DNA of 64,000 nt from Agrobacterium tumefaciens_K (GCF_031801495.1 NZ_JAOEGC010000002.1:124001-188000), one strand, 5' to 3'; counted from the first letter of the stretch, positions 7,467 to 17,588 are shown. Notes: generated by a model from the letters alone, not told the origin. Made by a program: numbers and translations.

Positions 7467-8510
7467 TCAGTTCAATGTCGGGCGCTGTAGCGGAAGAGGA
7501 ATGTCGGCGGGTGGCTGAACGGGAGGAGCAGCCTGAATGACGGATTCGACGCTTTGCTGGTCTGTTGCCTGCGCTGGCGAATAGGCTTGCGCGGAGAGGC
7601 CTTCCGGATTGGCTGATGGAGCGGATGCGACAGCCGCGCATGCGGCCGGCAGATCGGACACCATGACCTGGCGTGGTTTGACCGGCTTGGCGTTCGGGTC
7701 TTTTTTCGGCGGCGCCCAAGGCTCCTTGGTAAACCACCATGCCAGCGATTTATCGCAACCGTCACCCTTGCCGACCGGTGCCTGAGGTTTGCAGTTCGCC
7801 GCACCGGGCGGGCATTCGAGCCTGATGTGAAAATGTTCGTCATGACCGTAGATCGGACGGATCTTGCCCATGAACGTGCGGTCGCCGGTCCACGTCTGGC
7901 AGAGTTTCTGCTTGATCGCCGGGTTGACGAAAACTCGTTCAACCTGCGGATAGCTGGCGGCCATCATCACGAGACGGGCATTCAGCGGCGTCCATTTGCG
8001 GTCGTCGACCGTCAGGAACTTGCTCTTGTCCAGCATGGAGACGAACGGCGTCGTTTCACGTTCCTGCGCGCTCAGCCGGTAGTTGGGCATCGGCCGCCAC
8101 CAGACGTCGACATCGAGGCCGATCTGGTGTGATGCATGGCCGGAAAGCATGGGACCGCCACGCGGCTGGGAGATATCGCCGAGCAGAAGGCCCGGCCAGC
8201 CGATCTTCTGCGCATCCTGCGAAAACTGCTCGAGGAAGGATATCAGTTGCGGCTGCCCCCAGCGGCGATTGCGCGAAAGGCGCATGGCCTGCCAGCCGGG
8301 GCCATCCGTCGGCATGGCGATTGCGCCCGATTGGCAACCCTTTGCATAGGAACCGATCGGCTGGGATGTGGTTGCGGATGGCAGGGTTAGATGGCCGAAA
8401 ACTTCCTTGGCAGGACGGTCTTCGGCAGTAACGGTTCCCGCCTGGAGCGCGGAAAGAACCGAAACGGCCAACAGAGCTCGTTTAAACACCCTCGATGATC
8501 CCGCCGTCAT
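7467..8510 (-). CDS. mepA: MepA, penicillin-insensitive murein endopeptidase (LAS family)
   Basis: 347 residues with an N-terminal signal peptide (hydrophobic run AVSVLSALQAG, likely cleaved near VTAED). MepA is a periplasmic zinc endopeptidase that cuts cross-link peptide bonds in peptidoglycan. Metal-site motifs are visible: HASHQIGLDVDVWW and the downstream YGHDEHFHIRL. Six cysteines match the disulfide-bonded family pattern. The C-terminal roughly 90 residues after WWFTKEPWAPP are proline- and alanine-rich and look disordered, as often seen in rhizobial members. It is divergent from yejA across about 210 bp. Confidence 0.93.
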   Translation of the reverse strand: MTAGSSRVFKRALLAVSVLSALQAGTVTAEDRPAKEVFGHLTLPSATTSQPIGSYAKGCQSGAIAMPTDGPGWQAMRLSRNRRWGQPQLISFLEQFSQDAQKIGWPGLLLGDISQPRGGPMLSGHASHQIGLDVDVWWRPMPNYRLSAQERETTPFVSMLDKSKFLTVDDRKWTPLNARLVMMAASYPQVERVFVNPAIKQKLCQTWTGDRTFMGKIRPIYGHDEHFHIRLECPPGAANCKPQAPVGKGDGCDKSLAWWFTKEPWAPPKKDPNAKPVKPRQVMVSDLPAACAAVASAPSANPEGLSAQAYSPAQATDQQSVESVIQAAPPVQPPADIPLPLQRPTLN

Positions 8511-8724
8511 GTCGCTGCCGCCTGCTTCGTCCGAAATGATTCTCTTGTCCCGAGATTAAACTGGATCTGGAATTTGTTGAAACCATGTTTGGCGGCGATG
8601 CGCTCTGCGTTGAAAAGACCCTGTGATTGGGGAGATAAAGACCTTGTGAGCCACGGCATCTGTTTTTTGCCCATGTTTGTTTTATGCTTTGCGCAACGAC
8701 CACGAAAAACAGGGGCTTTCCCGT

Positions 8725-10569
8725 ATGGTATTGGTACAACTGAAATCCCGCCTCGTTATCGCGCTTGCCGCATCCGCATTGTTGATGCCGGCTTTTGCAT
8801 CCGCTCAGGATGCGGATGGTTGGCGTAAGGGGATTTCAACCGTTGGCGACCTGAAGCACCCTGACGCTTTCCCCCATTTCGATTACGTCAATCCGAATGC
8901 GCCGAAAGGCGGCACGCTCCGGCTTTCGTCGGAAGGAAGCTTCGATACGCTGAACCCGCTTCTTGCACGCGGAGAGGCCGGTGAGGGGTTGGGTCTCGTC
9001 TACGAGACGCTGATGACCTCGGCACTGGACGAGATATCGTCCATGTACGGGCTTCTCGCCGAGGCCCTTAAACATCCAGATGACTTCAGTTCCGTGACAT
9101 TCCGCCTGCGTGCGGAAGCCAGCTGGGCGGATGGCAAGCCGGTAACACCGGAAGATGTGGTGTTCAGCTTCGAGCAGGCAAAAAAATCGAACCCGCAGAT
9201 GGAGTTCTATTACCGCCATGTCGTCAGCGCCGAGAAAACGGCAGACCGGGAAGTGACTTTCAAGTTCGATGAACCGAACAATCGCGAACTGCCGCAGATC
9301 GTTGGCCAGCTTCTGGTCGTTCCCAAGCATTGGTGGGAAGGCACAGGAGCCGATGGAAAGCCGCGCGACATTACGAAAACCACGCTTGAAGTGCCCATGG
9401 GCTCAGGCCCGTATCGTGTTGCCGCCGTCACACCCGGCTCCACCATCCGCTACGAGCTGCGCGACGATTATTGGGGCAAGAACGTCAACGTCAATGTCGG
9501 CCAGAACAATTTCGGTTCCATCGTCTACAGCTATTTTGCTGACCGTGACGTGATGTTCGAGGCATTCCGATCCGGCAATACCGACTACTGGTGGGAGAAC
9601 TCCGCGCGTCGCTGGGCAACGGCCTACGATTTCCCCGCCGTCAATGATGGTCGCATCAAGCGCGAGGAGCTGGAAAACGAGATGCGTAAGGTCGGCGTCA
9701 TGGTCGGCTTCATCTTCAACACCCGCCGCGACAAGTTTGCCGATCCGCGTGTCCGTGAAGCGCTGAACTATGCCTTCGATTTCGAAGAGCTGAAGCGCAC
9801 GATCTTCTACGGCTCCTACGATCGCGTCGACAGCTTCTTCTTCCGTACCGAACTGGCGTCCTCCGGCCTTCCGCAGGGTCGTGAACTGGAAATACTGAAC
9901 GAGGTGAAGGATCTCGTTCCACCACGCGTTTTCACCGAACCTTATACCAACCCAGTCAACGGCGATCCGGCAAAGCTGCGCGACAACCTTCGCAAGGCGG
10001 TCGCCATGCTGAAGGAAGCGGGTTACGAGCTGAAGGGCAACCGGATGGTCAACACGAAGACCGGCCAGCCCCTCACGTTTGAAATCATGCTCGGCGGCCC
10101 GACGATCGAGCCGGTCGCCCTGTCGTTTTCGCAGAACCTCAAGAAGATCGGCATCGATGCCACTGTGCGGAGTGTCGAGCAGTCCCAGTTCACCAACCGC
10201 TGGCGCTCGCGCGATTTCGATGTGATGTACAATGCCTGGGGCGAGTCGATGAACCCGGGCAATGAGCAGGCGGAATATTGGGGTTCGGATGCCGCCAGGC
10301 GCGAAGGCTCGCAGAATTACAGCGGCATCAGCGATCCCGGCGTAGACGCTCTCATCAAGAAGGTCGTCTTTGCGAAGGATCGCGAGGATCTCGTCGCGGC
10401 CGTCCACGCGCTGGATCGTGTCCTTCTGGCGCATCACATCGTCGTGCCGAGCTACAGCTCCAAGTCGTCGCGCATCGCCTACTGGGGCAGGTTGGCGCAT
10501 CCCGAAAAACTGCCGGAATATTCTATTGGCATGCCGTCCGTGTGGTGGTCTGCCGAAGCAGCGAAATGA
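8725..10569 (+). CDS. yejA: YejA, periplasmic peptide-binding protein of a peptide ABC importer
   Basis: 614 residues starting at MVLVQLKSRLVIALAASALL, with a signal peptide cleaved near ASAQDAD; an upstream in-frame ATG at 8677 lacks homology-like sequence. It is an SBP family 5 (OppA/MppA-like) protein carrying YVNPNAPKGGTLRLSSEGSFDTLNP, the classic YejA N-terminus. It captures oligopeptides for YejBEF. In Sinorhizobium the Yej system has been linked to resistance to host antimicrobial peptides, and Yej homologues import microcin C; whether that holds here is inference. Two hairpins separate it from yejB. Confidence 0.92.
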   Translation: MVLVQLKSRLVIALAASALLMPAFASAQDADGWRKGISTVGDLKHPDAFPHFDYVNPNAPKGGTLRLSSEGSFDTLNPLLARGEAGEGLGLVYETLMTSALDEISSMYGLLAEALKHPDDFSSVTFRLRAEASWADGKPVTPEDVVFSFEQAKKSNPQMEFYYRHVVSAEKTADREVTFKFDEPNNRELPQIVGQLLVVPKHWWEGTGADGKPRDITKTTLEVPMGSGPYRVAAVTPGSTIRYELRDDYWGKNVNVNVGQNNFGSIVYSYFADRDVMFEAFRSGNTDYWWENSARRWATAYDFPAVNDGRIKREELENEMRKVGVMVGFIFNTRRDKFADPRVREALNYAFDFEELKRTIFYGSYDRVDSFFFRTELASSGLPQGRELEILNEVKDLVPPRVFTEPYTNPVNGDPAKLRDNLRKAVAMLKEAGYELKGNRMVNTKTGQPLTFEIMLGGPTIEPVALSFSQNLKKIGIDATVRSVEQSQFTNRWRSRDFDVMYNAWGESMNPGNEQAEYWGSDAARREGSQNYSGISDPGVDALIKKVVFAKDREDLVAAVHALDRVLLAHHIVVPSYSSKSSRIAYWGRLAHPEKLPEYSIGMPSVWWSAEAAK

Positions 10570-10599
10570 TGGAACATCCTACACTCAAGCGTGAACGGA

Positions 10600-10662
10600 A
10601 GCTGCGGAAGGGTTACGTTTTCTCTCCGCAGCTCCAAAGCCTTGCTTTCGCTTCGAAGGCTT
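10600..10662 (+). repeat. Two intercistronic hairpins between yejA and yejB
   Basis: In the 204-bp yejA-yejB gap, AGCTGCGGA (10600-10608) pairs with TCCGCAGCT (10625-10633), and AAGCCTT (10637-10643) pairs with AAGGCTT (10656-10662). Neither is followed by a T-run, so they look like mRNA-stabilising or partial-attenuation structures that let the binding protein be made in excess over the permease. A third small stem (AGCGC/GCGCT) follows near 10695. Function is inferred. Confidence 0.5.
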
Positions 10663-10773
10663 GATTCACATAGGCAGATACGAATCGCTTTAGAGCGCAG
10701 CGAGCGCTTTCAGGAAAGGACCGGGTTTGACCGAAACGAAAACCGCTGGCGCATTGGCCCGAGGCAGGGACTG

Positions 10774-11868
10774 ATGGGAGGATATATTCTCAGACGTCTG
10801 GCTCTGATGATCCCGACGATGATCGGCATCATGGGCATTTCGTTTCTTGTCATCCAGTTTGCGCCCGGCGGCCCGGTGGAGCAGGTGGTTGCGCAACTGA
10901 CCGGCCAAGGCGACAGCGCGTCGGATCGCCTGTCCGGTGGCGGTGATCTGCTCGGCCAGTCCGGAGGTTTCGATGAAAGCGGTTCGAAATATCGCGGAGC
11001 GCAGGGGCTTGATCCAGACCTCATTGCCAAGCTGGAAAAGCAGTTCGGCTTCGACAAGCCGCCGCTCACCCGTTTTCTCGATATGATGTGGAACTACATC
11101 CGCTTCGATTTTGGTGACAGCTTCTTCAGAAATTCGTCGGTCATCGATCTCATCATCGACAAGCTGCCGGTTTCGATGTCACTCGGTTTCTGGATTCTCA
11201 TCATTTCCTACATGATCTCGATCCCCCTCGGCATCAAGAAGGCCGTGTCGGACGGCTCGACGTTCGATGTCTGGACCTCGGGTGTGATCATCATCGGTTA
11301 TGCCGTGCCAAGCTTCCTCTTCGGTATCCTGCTGATCGTCCTGTTCGCTGGTGGGTCATTCTTCGACTGGTTCCCGCTGCGCGGACTGGTGTCGGATAAC
11401 TTCGCCGAGCTGAACTGGTGGCAGAAGATCATCGACTATTTCTGGCACCTCACCCTGCCTCTGATCGCGCTCTCATTGTCGGCCTTTGCAACGACGACGC
11501 TGCTGACGAAGAATTCCTTCATCGACGAGATCAAGAAGCAATATGTGGTGACGGCTCGCGCCAAGGGCCTGTCGGAGCGCAAGGTGCTTTACGGCCATGT
11601 TTTCCGCAACGCCATGCTGATCGTCATTGCCGGTTTCCCCGGCGCATTCATCTCCGCCTTCTTCACCGGTTCGCTGTTGATCGAGAATATCTTCTCGCTC
11701 GATGGGCTGGGGCGTCTCGGTTATCTTTCGGTCGTCAACCGTGATTATCCGATCGTTTTCGGCACGCTCTATATCTTCTCGCTGATGGGGCTTGTCGTCG
11801 GTCTGCTCTCCGACCTTATCTATACATGGATCGATCCGCGGATCGACTTCGAGCGGAGGGATGTGTGA
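10774..11868 (+). CDS. yejB: YejB, peptide ABC transporter permease
   Basis: 364 residues from MGGYILRRLALMIPTMIGIM; earlier in-frame sequence from 10591 is intercistronic. It is an inner-membrane subunit of the peptide importer with about six membrane spans. The permease EAA loop reads KKQYVVTARAKGLSERKVLY near residue 260, and the C-terminus IDPRIDFERR is typical. A longer insert (residues 45-85, rich in Gly, Ser and Asp) sits between the first span and the next, as in other YejB proteins. Its stop overlaps the yejE start by one base (TGATG). Confidence 0.93.
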   Translation: MGGYILRRLALMIPTMIGIMGISFLVIQFAPGGPVEQVVAQLTGQGDSASDRLSGGGDLLGQSGGFDESGSKYRGAQGLDPDLIAKLEKQFGFDKPPLTRFLDMMWNYIRFDFGDSFFRNSSVIDLIIDKLPVSMSLGFWILIISYMISIPLGIKKAVSDGSTFDVWTSGVIIIGYAVPSFLFGILLIVLFAGGSFFDWFPLRGLVSDNFAELNWWQKIIDYFWHLTLPLIALSLSAFATTTLLTKNSFIDEIKKQYVVTARAKGLSERKVLYGHVFRNAMLIVIAGFPGAFISAFFTGSLLIENIFSLDGLGRLGYLSVVNRDYPIVFGTLYIFSLMGLVVGLLSDLIYTWIDPRIDFERRDV

Positions 11869-13013
11869 TGAACGTCGCATCTTCCGTCGATGGCACCGTG
11901 ACAGCGCCTCCGAAGCGTCCGTGGTTTTCGCCGACCAGCAAACGGCGCTGGCAGAATTTCAAGGCCAACCGGCGCGGTTACTGGTCGTTCTGGCTGTTCC
12001 TCATCCTGTTTTTCCTGAGCCTTGCCGCGGAATTCATCGCCAACGATAAGCCGATCCTCGCCTCTTACAAGGGTGAGATTCTGGTGCCTGTGATGGTAGA
12101 TTACCCGGAAGAGAAATTCGGCGGCTTCCTGGCGCAGACCGATTACAAATCCTCCTTCATTCAGGATGAGATCAACGCCAACGGCTGGATGGTATGGCCG
12201 CCGATCCGTTACTCCTACCAGACGGTCAATTCCAACATTCCGCATTCCGCGCCCACACCGCCGTTCTGGCTGATGGACAGGCAGCAGCGTTGCTCGGCCT
12301 ATCCTGAGGGCGATGCCGATCCTAACTGCACGCTTGGAAATCTCAACTGGCTGGGAACCGACAATCAGGCCCGCGACGTGACGGCACGCATGATTTACGG
12401 TTTCCGTATCTCTGTTCTGTTCGGTCTGGCGCTGACCATAGCGTCGGCTGTTGTCGGCGTAACCGCAGGTGCCGTTCAAGGCTACTTCGGCGGCTGGACG
12501 GACCTGTTGATGCAACGCTTTATCGAGATCTGGTCATCCATGCCGGTTCTCTACATCCTGCTCATCATAGCGGCGATCATGCCACCCGGCTTCTTCGTGC
12601 TGCTCGGCATCATGCTGCTGTTCTCATGGGTCGGGTTTGTCGGCGTGGTGCGTGCCGAGTTTCTCCGCGCCCGCAACTTCGAATATGTTCGCGCTGCTCG
12701 AGCGCTCGGGGTCGGCAATGGAACCATCATGTTCCGGCATCTGCTGCCCAACGCCATGGTCGCAACGCTGACCTTCCTGCCGTTCATCCTGTCCGGCTCG
12801 ATCACGACGCTGACGTCGCTCGACTTCCTCGGCTTCGGCATGCCACCCGGCTCGCCGTCGCTCGGCGAAATGATCGCGCAGGGCAAGAACAATCTCCAGG
12901 CGCCCTGGCTCGGCCTGACAGCCTTCTTCACCATGTCGATCATGCTCTCTCTTCTGATCTTCGTGGGCGAGGCGGTTCGCGACGCCTTCGATCCGCGCAA
13001 GACGTTCCGGTGA
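11868..13013 (+). CDS. yejE: YejE, peptide ABC transporter permease
   Basis: 381 residues from MNVASSVDGTVTAPP. It is the second inner-membrane permease. After a cytoplasmic start containing SPTSKRRWQNFKANRRGYWS there is one span, then a large periplasmic insert (about residues 55-165) characteristic of YejE, then five more spans. The permease domain shows NLNWLGTDNQARDVTARMIY and an EAA loop FLRARNFEYVRAARALGVGN. The start overlaps the yejB stop by one base, and the gene ends five bases before yejF, so the three form one transcription and translation unit. Confidence 0.93.
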   Translation: MNVASSVDGTVTAPPKRPWFSPTSKRRWQNFKANRRGYWSFWLFLILFFLSLAAEFIANDKPILASYKGEILVPVMVDYPEEKFGGFLAQTDYKSSFIQDEINANGWMVWPPIRYSYQTVNSNIPHSAPTPPFWLMDRQQRCSAYPEGDADPNCTLGNLNWLGTDNQARDVTARMIYGFRISVLFGLALTIASAVVGVTAGAVQGYFGGWTDLLMQRFIEIWSSMPVLYILLIIAAIMPPGFFVLLGIMLLFSWVGFVGVVRAEFLRARNFEYVRAARALGVGNGTIMFRHLLPNAMVATLTFLPFILSGSITTLTSLDFLGFGMPPGSPSLGEMIAQGKNNLQAPWLGLTAFFTMSIMLSLLIFVGEAVRDAFDPRKTFR

Positions 13014-13018
13014 TCGCC

Positions 13019-14659
13019 ATGACGGAAACAATGAACACTCCCCTTCTTTCCGTTCAGGATCTGTCGGTCGCCTTTCATCAGGGCGGCACGACGAGCCTTG
13101 CCGTCGATCATGTGTCGTTTGACATCATGCCGGGCGAAGTCGTCGCCCTCGTCGGTGAATCCGGTTCCGGCAAGTCGGTGACGGCCAACTCCATCCTGAA
13201 ATTGTTGCCGTATCCGGCCGCAAGCCATCCATCCGGCAAGATCGTCTTTGACGGCAAGGACATGTTGAGTCTGCCGGAAAAGGCGCTGCGCGGCGTGCGC
13301 GGCAACGACATAACCATGATCTTTCAGGAGCCCATGACCTCGCTCAACCCGCTTCACACGATCGAGCGGCAGATCGGCGAAATCCTGGAGTTGCATCAGG
13401 CCATCAACGGCGCAGAGGCCAGAAACCGCACGCTGGATCTTCTGCGGCAGGTCGGCATCCGTGAGCCGGAAAAACGTCTCAAAGCCTATCCTCATGAGCT
13501 TTCCGGCGGTCAGCGGCAGCGTGTCATGATTGCGATGGCGCTGGCCAACCGGCCGAAACTTCTGATCGCCGACGAGCCGACGACGGCACTTGATGTCACG
13601 GTTCAGGCACAGATTCTTGAATTGTTGAGCGAACTCAAGACACAGCACGGCATGTCCATGCTGTTCATTACCCACGACCTTGGCATCGTCCGTAAATTTG
13701 CCGACCGGGTCTGCGTGATGACCAAGGGCAAGATTGTCGAGACGGGCACCGTCGAGCAGGTCTTCAACCGGCCTCAGCACGAGTATACGCGTCATCTGCT
13801 GGCAGCCGAGCCGAAAGGTGAGCCACCCGCAGCCGATGACGGAAAACCCGTTGTCATGCAGGGGGACGACATCAAGGTCTGGTTCCCTATCAAGGCAGGC
13901 CTGATGCGACGCGTGGTCGATCATGTGAAGGCGGTTGATGGCATCGATATTACGCTGCGAGCCGGTCAGACGGTTGGCGTCGTCGGTGAATCCGGCTCCG
14001 GAAAGACAACGCTCGGCCTGGCGCTGTCCCGCCTGATCGCTTCGAAAGGGCGCATCAGCTTTATCGGGCAGTCTATCGACAGCTATTCCTACAAGATGAT
14101 GAAGCCGCTGCGAAATCGTCTTCAGGTGGTGTTTCAGGATCCTTACGGTTCGCTGAGCCCGCGCATGTCGGTCGGTGAGATCATAGAGGAGGGGCTGAAG
14201 GTTCACGAGCGGTCGCTTTCCGCGGATGAGCGAGACACGCTTGTCGCAAAGGCGCTGGAAGAGGTGGGGCTGGATCCGGCAACCCGCTGGCGTTATCCGC
14301 ACGAGTTTTCCGGTGGTCAGCGCCAGCGTATCGCGATTGCCCGCGCCATGGTGCTCAAGCCCCGTTTCGTGATGCTGGACGAGCCGACGTCAGCGCTCGA
14401 CATGAGCGTTCAGGCACAGGTGGTCGATCTGTTGCGTGACCTGCAGGCTCGTCACGATCTGGCCTATCTCTTCATCAGTCATGACCTGAAAGTGGTGAAG
14501 GCGCTTGCCAACGATCTGATCGTCATGCGCCACGGCAAGGTTGTGGAGAGCGGCCCAGCCTCCAGTATCTTCGCTGATCCGCAGGAGGATTACACCAAGG
14601 CGTTGCTGGCGGCGGCGTTCAACATCGAGGCGATGGAAACCAGGGCGGTTGGTCAGTAA
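13019..14659 (+). CDS. yejF: YejF, double-ATPase subunit of peptide ABC importer
   Basis: 546 residues from MTETMNTPLLSVQDLSVAFH; the open frame extends upstream but overlaps yejE. Two complete ABC ATPase domains lie in tandem. The first has Walker A GESGSGKSV, signature LSGGQRQRVMIA and Walker B LLIADEPT; the second has GESGSGKTT, FSGGQRQRIAIA and FVMLDEPT. It powers uptake by YejBE at the inner membrane. It is the last gene of the operon; the following 104 bp contain no strong terminator that I can identify. Confidence 0.95.
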   Translation: MTETMNTPLLSVQDLSVAFHQGGTTSLAVDHVSFDIMPGEVVALVGESGSGKSVTANSILKLLPYPAASHPSGKIVFDGKDMLSLPEKALRGVRGNDITMIFQEPMTSLNPLHTIERQIGEILELHQAINGAEARNRTLDLLRQVGIREPEKRLKAYPHELSGGQRQRVMIAMALANRPKLLIADEPTTALDVTVQAQILELLSELKTQHGMSMLFITHDLGIVRKFADRVCVMTKGKIVETGTVEQVFNRPQHEYTRHLLAAEPKGEPPAADDGKPVVMQGDDIKVWFPIKAGLMRRVVDHVKAVDGIDITLRAGQTVGVVGESGSGKTTLGLALSRLIASKGRISFIGQSIDSYSYKMMKPLRNRLQVVFQDPYGSLSPRMSVGEIIEEGLKVHERSLSADERDTLVAKALEEVGLDPATRWRYPHEFSGGQRQRIAIARAMVLKPRFVMLDEPTSALDMSVQAQVVDLLRDLQARHDLAYLFISHDLKVVKALANDLIVMRHGKVVESGPASSIFADPQEDYTKALLAAAFNIEAMETRAVGQ

Positions 14660-14763
14660 GGGAGCCCGGTTAAACGGTAAGGTGATGATTTTTTTCATTG
14701 CTTTGCCGGATGCGCCGACCCATCTTGCTGGCATGTGCCTTGGCAGGTACGCGGTGAAAGTGG

Positions 14764-16020
14764 ATGGGTGGAATGGCAGCGGATGTGATTGTTCTGGGGG
14801 CTGGAATCATTGGGGTTTCGGTGGCGTTGCAACTGGCGCGCAGGGGCAAGTCGGTCGTGCTGCTAGATCGGCGAGGGCCGGGTGAGGAAACCTCTTTCGG
14901 CAATGCCGGTTTGATCCAGCGCGAAGGCGTGGTGCCATACGGTTTCCCGCAGGATCTAGGCCTGCTGCTCAAATACTCGCTGAACAACCGTATCGATGCG
15001 CATTACCACCTGCGTGCGCTGCCTAAGATCGCGCCATTTCTCGGTCGATACTGGTTTCACTCCACCGCATCCCGTCACGCCGCGATTGCGAAGGCGTATG
15101 CGCCGCTGATCGAACATTCGGTTTCCGAGCATGATATCCTGATCAAGGAGGCGAAGGCGGAAGAGCTGATCGTCAAGAACGGCTGGATGGAAGCCTACAG
15201 AACCGCGGAAAAGCGCGATGCCGATTATGCTTTCGCTGAACGCCTGGCTCGTGACCATGGCATTTCCCATACGAAACTCAGTGGTGCGGATCTGGCCGAG
15301 GCAGAGCCGGATCTCAGCCACGATTTCGTCGGTGGCCTGAAGTGGAACGACCCCTGGTCCGTTCTCGATCCGCACGCGCTGACTCTCGCCTATGTCAGGC
15401 TTTTTGAAAGCCTTGGCGGTTCAGTCGTTCGCGGCGATGCGGCGACCCTCAGCCAGACGGTCAAGGGCTGGACTGTACGCACCGAGACGGGTTCGGTTGA
15501 AGCCGAACATGCCGTTGTCGCACTGGGACCGTGGGCAGACACGGTGACGGGGCGGCTTGGTTATAGGTTTTCGCTGGGGGTCAAGCGCGGCTACCACATG
15601 CACTACGCGCCGCAGACGGGCAGGAAACTCAACAACTGGCTGATCGATGTCGAGCGGGGCTATTTCCTGGCTCCGATGCGAAAAGGCATCCGCCTGACCA
15701 CAGGCGCGGAATTTGCCGAACGCGATGCGCCGAAATCGCCGGTCCAGATCGAGCGCGCCGAACGCATTGCCCGCACGGTCTTTCCGCTGGGCGGCAAGCT
15801 GGACGCCGAACCATGGATGGGATCGCGGCCCTGCACGCCGGATATGATGCCGATCATCGGCAAGGCACCACGCCATGCCGCATTGTGGTTCGCTTTCGGT
15901 CACGCCCATCATGGCCTGACACTCGGGCCGATCACCGGCCGGATATTGGCGGAAACGATGCTCGGCGAGACGCCGGTTGTACCACTCGACCCTTACCGAC
16001 CCGAAAGGTTCAATCCGTAA
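14764..16020 (+). CDS. FAD-dependent D-amino acid dehydrogenase-like oxidoreductase (DadA family)
   Basis: 418 residues (or 415 from the second ATG at 14773). A Rossmann FAD loop VIVLGAGIIGVSVALQLARRG occupies the N-terminus, with an acidic-end contact at VVLLDR, followed by the DAO fold. The C-terminal segment WMGSRPCTPDMMPIIGKAP with FAFGHAHHGLTLGPITGR is typical of DadA-type dehydrogenases that deaminate D-amino acids at the membrane. The true substrate cannot be read. It precedes the glutamine synthetase-like gene in the same direction but across 185 bp, so operon membership is uncertain. Confidence 0.8.
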   Translation: MGGMAADVIVLGAGIIGVSVALQLARRGKSVVLLDRRGPGEETSFGNAGLIQREGVVPYGFPQDLGLLLKYSLNNRIDAHYHLRALPKIAPFLGRYWFHSTASRHAAIAKAYAPLIEHSVSEHDILIKEAKAEELIVKNGWMEAYRTAEKRDADYAFAERLARDHGISHTKLSGADLAEAEPDLSHDFVGGLKWNDPWSVLDPHALTLAYVRLFESLGGSVVRGDAATLSQTVKGWTVRTETGSVEAEHAVVALGPWADTVTGRLGYRFSLGVKRGYHMHYAPQTGRKLNNWLIDVERGYFLAPMRKGIRLTTGAEFAERDAPKSPVQIERAERIARTVFPLGGKLDAEPWMGSRPCTPDMMPIIGKAPRHAALWFAFGHAHHGLTLGPITGRILAETMLGETPVVPLDPYRPERFNP

Positions 16021-16226
16021 GAAGTGCGAAAATCTTCTGAATTCTCTGGCCTTTGGGCATTTGGCCACGTAGCATGGTCTCATAAAAGGGGAAAAGGCGC
16101 GGTTTAGCCGCGTAAAGAAGGGCGAACGTCATCATGACGGCGAGGTTTCTCATTTATCAGCAGCAGGACGATTTTCGTTAGCGCGCTCCGTGCTGCGCGA
16201 ACCGAATGGAAACAGCCTGCTGGTGC

Positions 16227-17588
16227 ATGATGGATGATATTGAAAACGCAAAGAAATTTTTCGCCGATAACCCTGATATCGAAATACTTGAAGCCTTTGT
16301 CATAGATGCCAACGGTGTGCCGCGCGGTAAATGGATTCCGCGTGAGCGGGCCATCGACGTGCTGGAGAAAGGCATGGCGATCCCGCGCTCCGTTTACGCG
16401 CTGGATATCTGGGGCCGAGACGTCCACGCCGCCGGGCTTGCGGAAGGAACCGGGGATCCGGACGGTTTCTGTTTCCCTGTTCCCGGTACCCTGTCGCGCG
16501 TGACCTGGCTTGGGCGGCCCACGGCGCAGGTTCTCCTTGCCATGCGCAACCCGGACGGGTCGGGTTTTTATGGCGACCCCCGGCATGTCCTGTCGCAGGT
16601 GCTGGAGGGGTACCGAAAAGCCGGACTGACGCCCGTTGTTGCTACTGAACTCGAGTTTTATCTGATCGATCCGGTGCGCTCGGCGCTCGATCCGGTCCGT
16701 CCGCCCAACAGTCGCGAAGGACGCTGGCATACCGGCCAGACGCAGGTTCTGTCGATTTCAGAATTACAGGATTTCGAGGATGTTTTTCACGATATCGCCA
16801 CCGCCTGCCGTGCGCAGGGCGTGCTGGCCGATACCACGCTTCGGGAAAACGGTCCCGGCCAGTATGAGATCAATCTCAACCATGTGCCTGATGCCTTGAG
16901 GGCAGCGGACTTCGCCGTATTCCTCAAACGCATCGTCAAGGGCGTGGCGCGCAAGCATGATCTCGATGCCACCTTCATGGCCAAGCCCTATGGCATGCAG
17001 GCCGGTAACGGCATGCATGTGCATTTTTCGGTTCTCGACCGGGATGGCAACAATGTCTACGCCGGAGAAAATGGGCCTTCCGATGCGCTGATGCATTCGG
17101 TGGGTGGCCTTCTGGAGAACATGGGAGAAAGCATGGCGATCTTCGCGCCGCACGCCAACTCCTACCGGCGACTGACGCCCAGCGAACATGCACCGACCTA
17201 CGCCTCCTGGGGCATCGACAATCGTTCAGCGGCGGTGCGCGTCATTGTCGCCAGCAAACCGGCGACGCGTATCGAACACCGTGTTGCGGGTGCAGACACC
17301 AACCCGTATCTGGTTCTGGCGATGATCCTTAGCGCGGCACTCGCTGGCATGAAGGAAAAACGTCAGCCGGGTGGCGCGATCTCGGGCGACAGCCACGCCA
17401 TCAATCACGAACCGCTGCCGACCAACTGGGATTACGCCCTGCAGCGTTTCACGCGCTCGAGCTTTGCATATGCAACCCTCGGCCAGAAATATCGCACGCT
17501 GTTTTCCGCCTGCAAACAGCAGGAACTTTCCGAGTTTTCTTTGCGTGTAACCGACGTCGAGTATGACGCCTATATCAGGACGGTTTGA
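16227..17588 (+). CDS. Glutamine synthetase family ligase, PuuA-like (gamma-glutamyl amine ligase)
   Basis: 453 residues from MMDDIENAKKFF; the frame opens at 16206 and the exact start is unclear because no good ribosome site precedes any choice. Glutamine synthetase hallmarks are present: ATELEFYLID, ENGPGQYEINL, the ATP-site AGNGMHVHFSV and NRSAAVRV with RIEHRVAGADTNPYL. The immediately following oxidase of the PuuB class argues for gamma-glutamylation of an amine such as putrescine rather than ammonia assimilation. A GlnT-type role remains possible. The 185-bp upstream region holds a small CGCGG/CCGCG stem at 16098-16112 and no clear promoter. Confidence 0.85.
   Translation: MMDDIENAKKFFADNPDIEILEAFVIDANGVPRGKWIPRERAIDVLEKGMAIPRSVYALDIWGRDVHAAGLAEGTGDPDGFCFPVPGTLSRVTWLGRPTAQVLLAMRNPDGSGFYGDPRHVLSQVLEGYRKAGLTPVVATELEFYLIDPVRSALDPVRPPNSREGRWHTGQTQVLSISELQDFEDVFHDIATACRAQGVLADTTLRENGPGQYEINLNHVPDALRAADFAVFLKRIVKGVARKHDLDATFMAKPYGMQAGNGMHVHFSVLDRDGNNVYAGENGPSDALMHSVGGLLENMGESMAIFAPHANSYRRLTPSEHAPTYASWGIDNRSAAVRVIVASKPATRIEHRVAGADTNPYLVLAMILSAALAGMKEKRQPGGAISGDSHAINHEPLPTNWDYALQRFTRSSFAYATLGQKYRTLFSACKQQELSEFSLRVTDVEYDAYIRTV

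Noticed and set aside
12551..14302. 583-codon minus-strand open frame opposite yejE-yejF
   Set aside because: Spans two real genes on the other strand and shows no domain.
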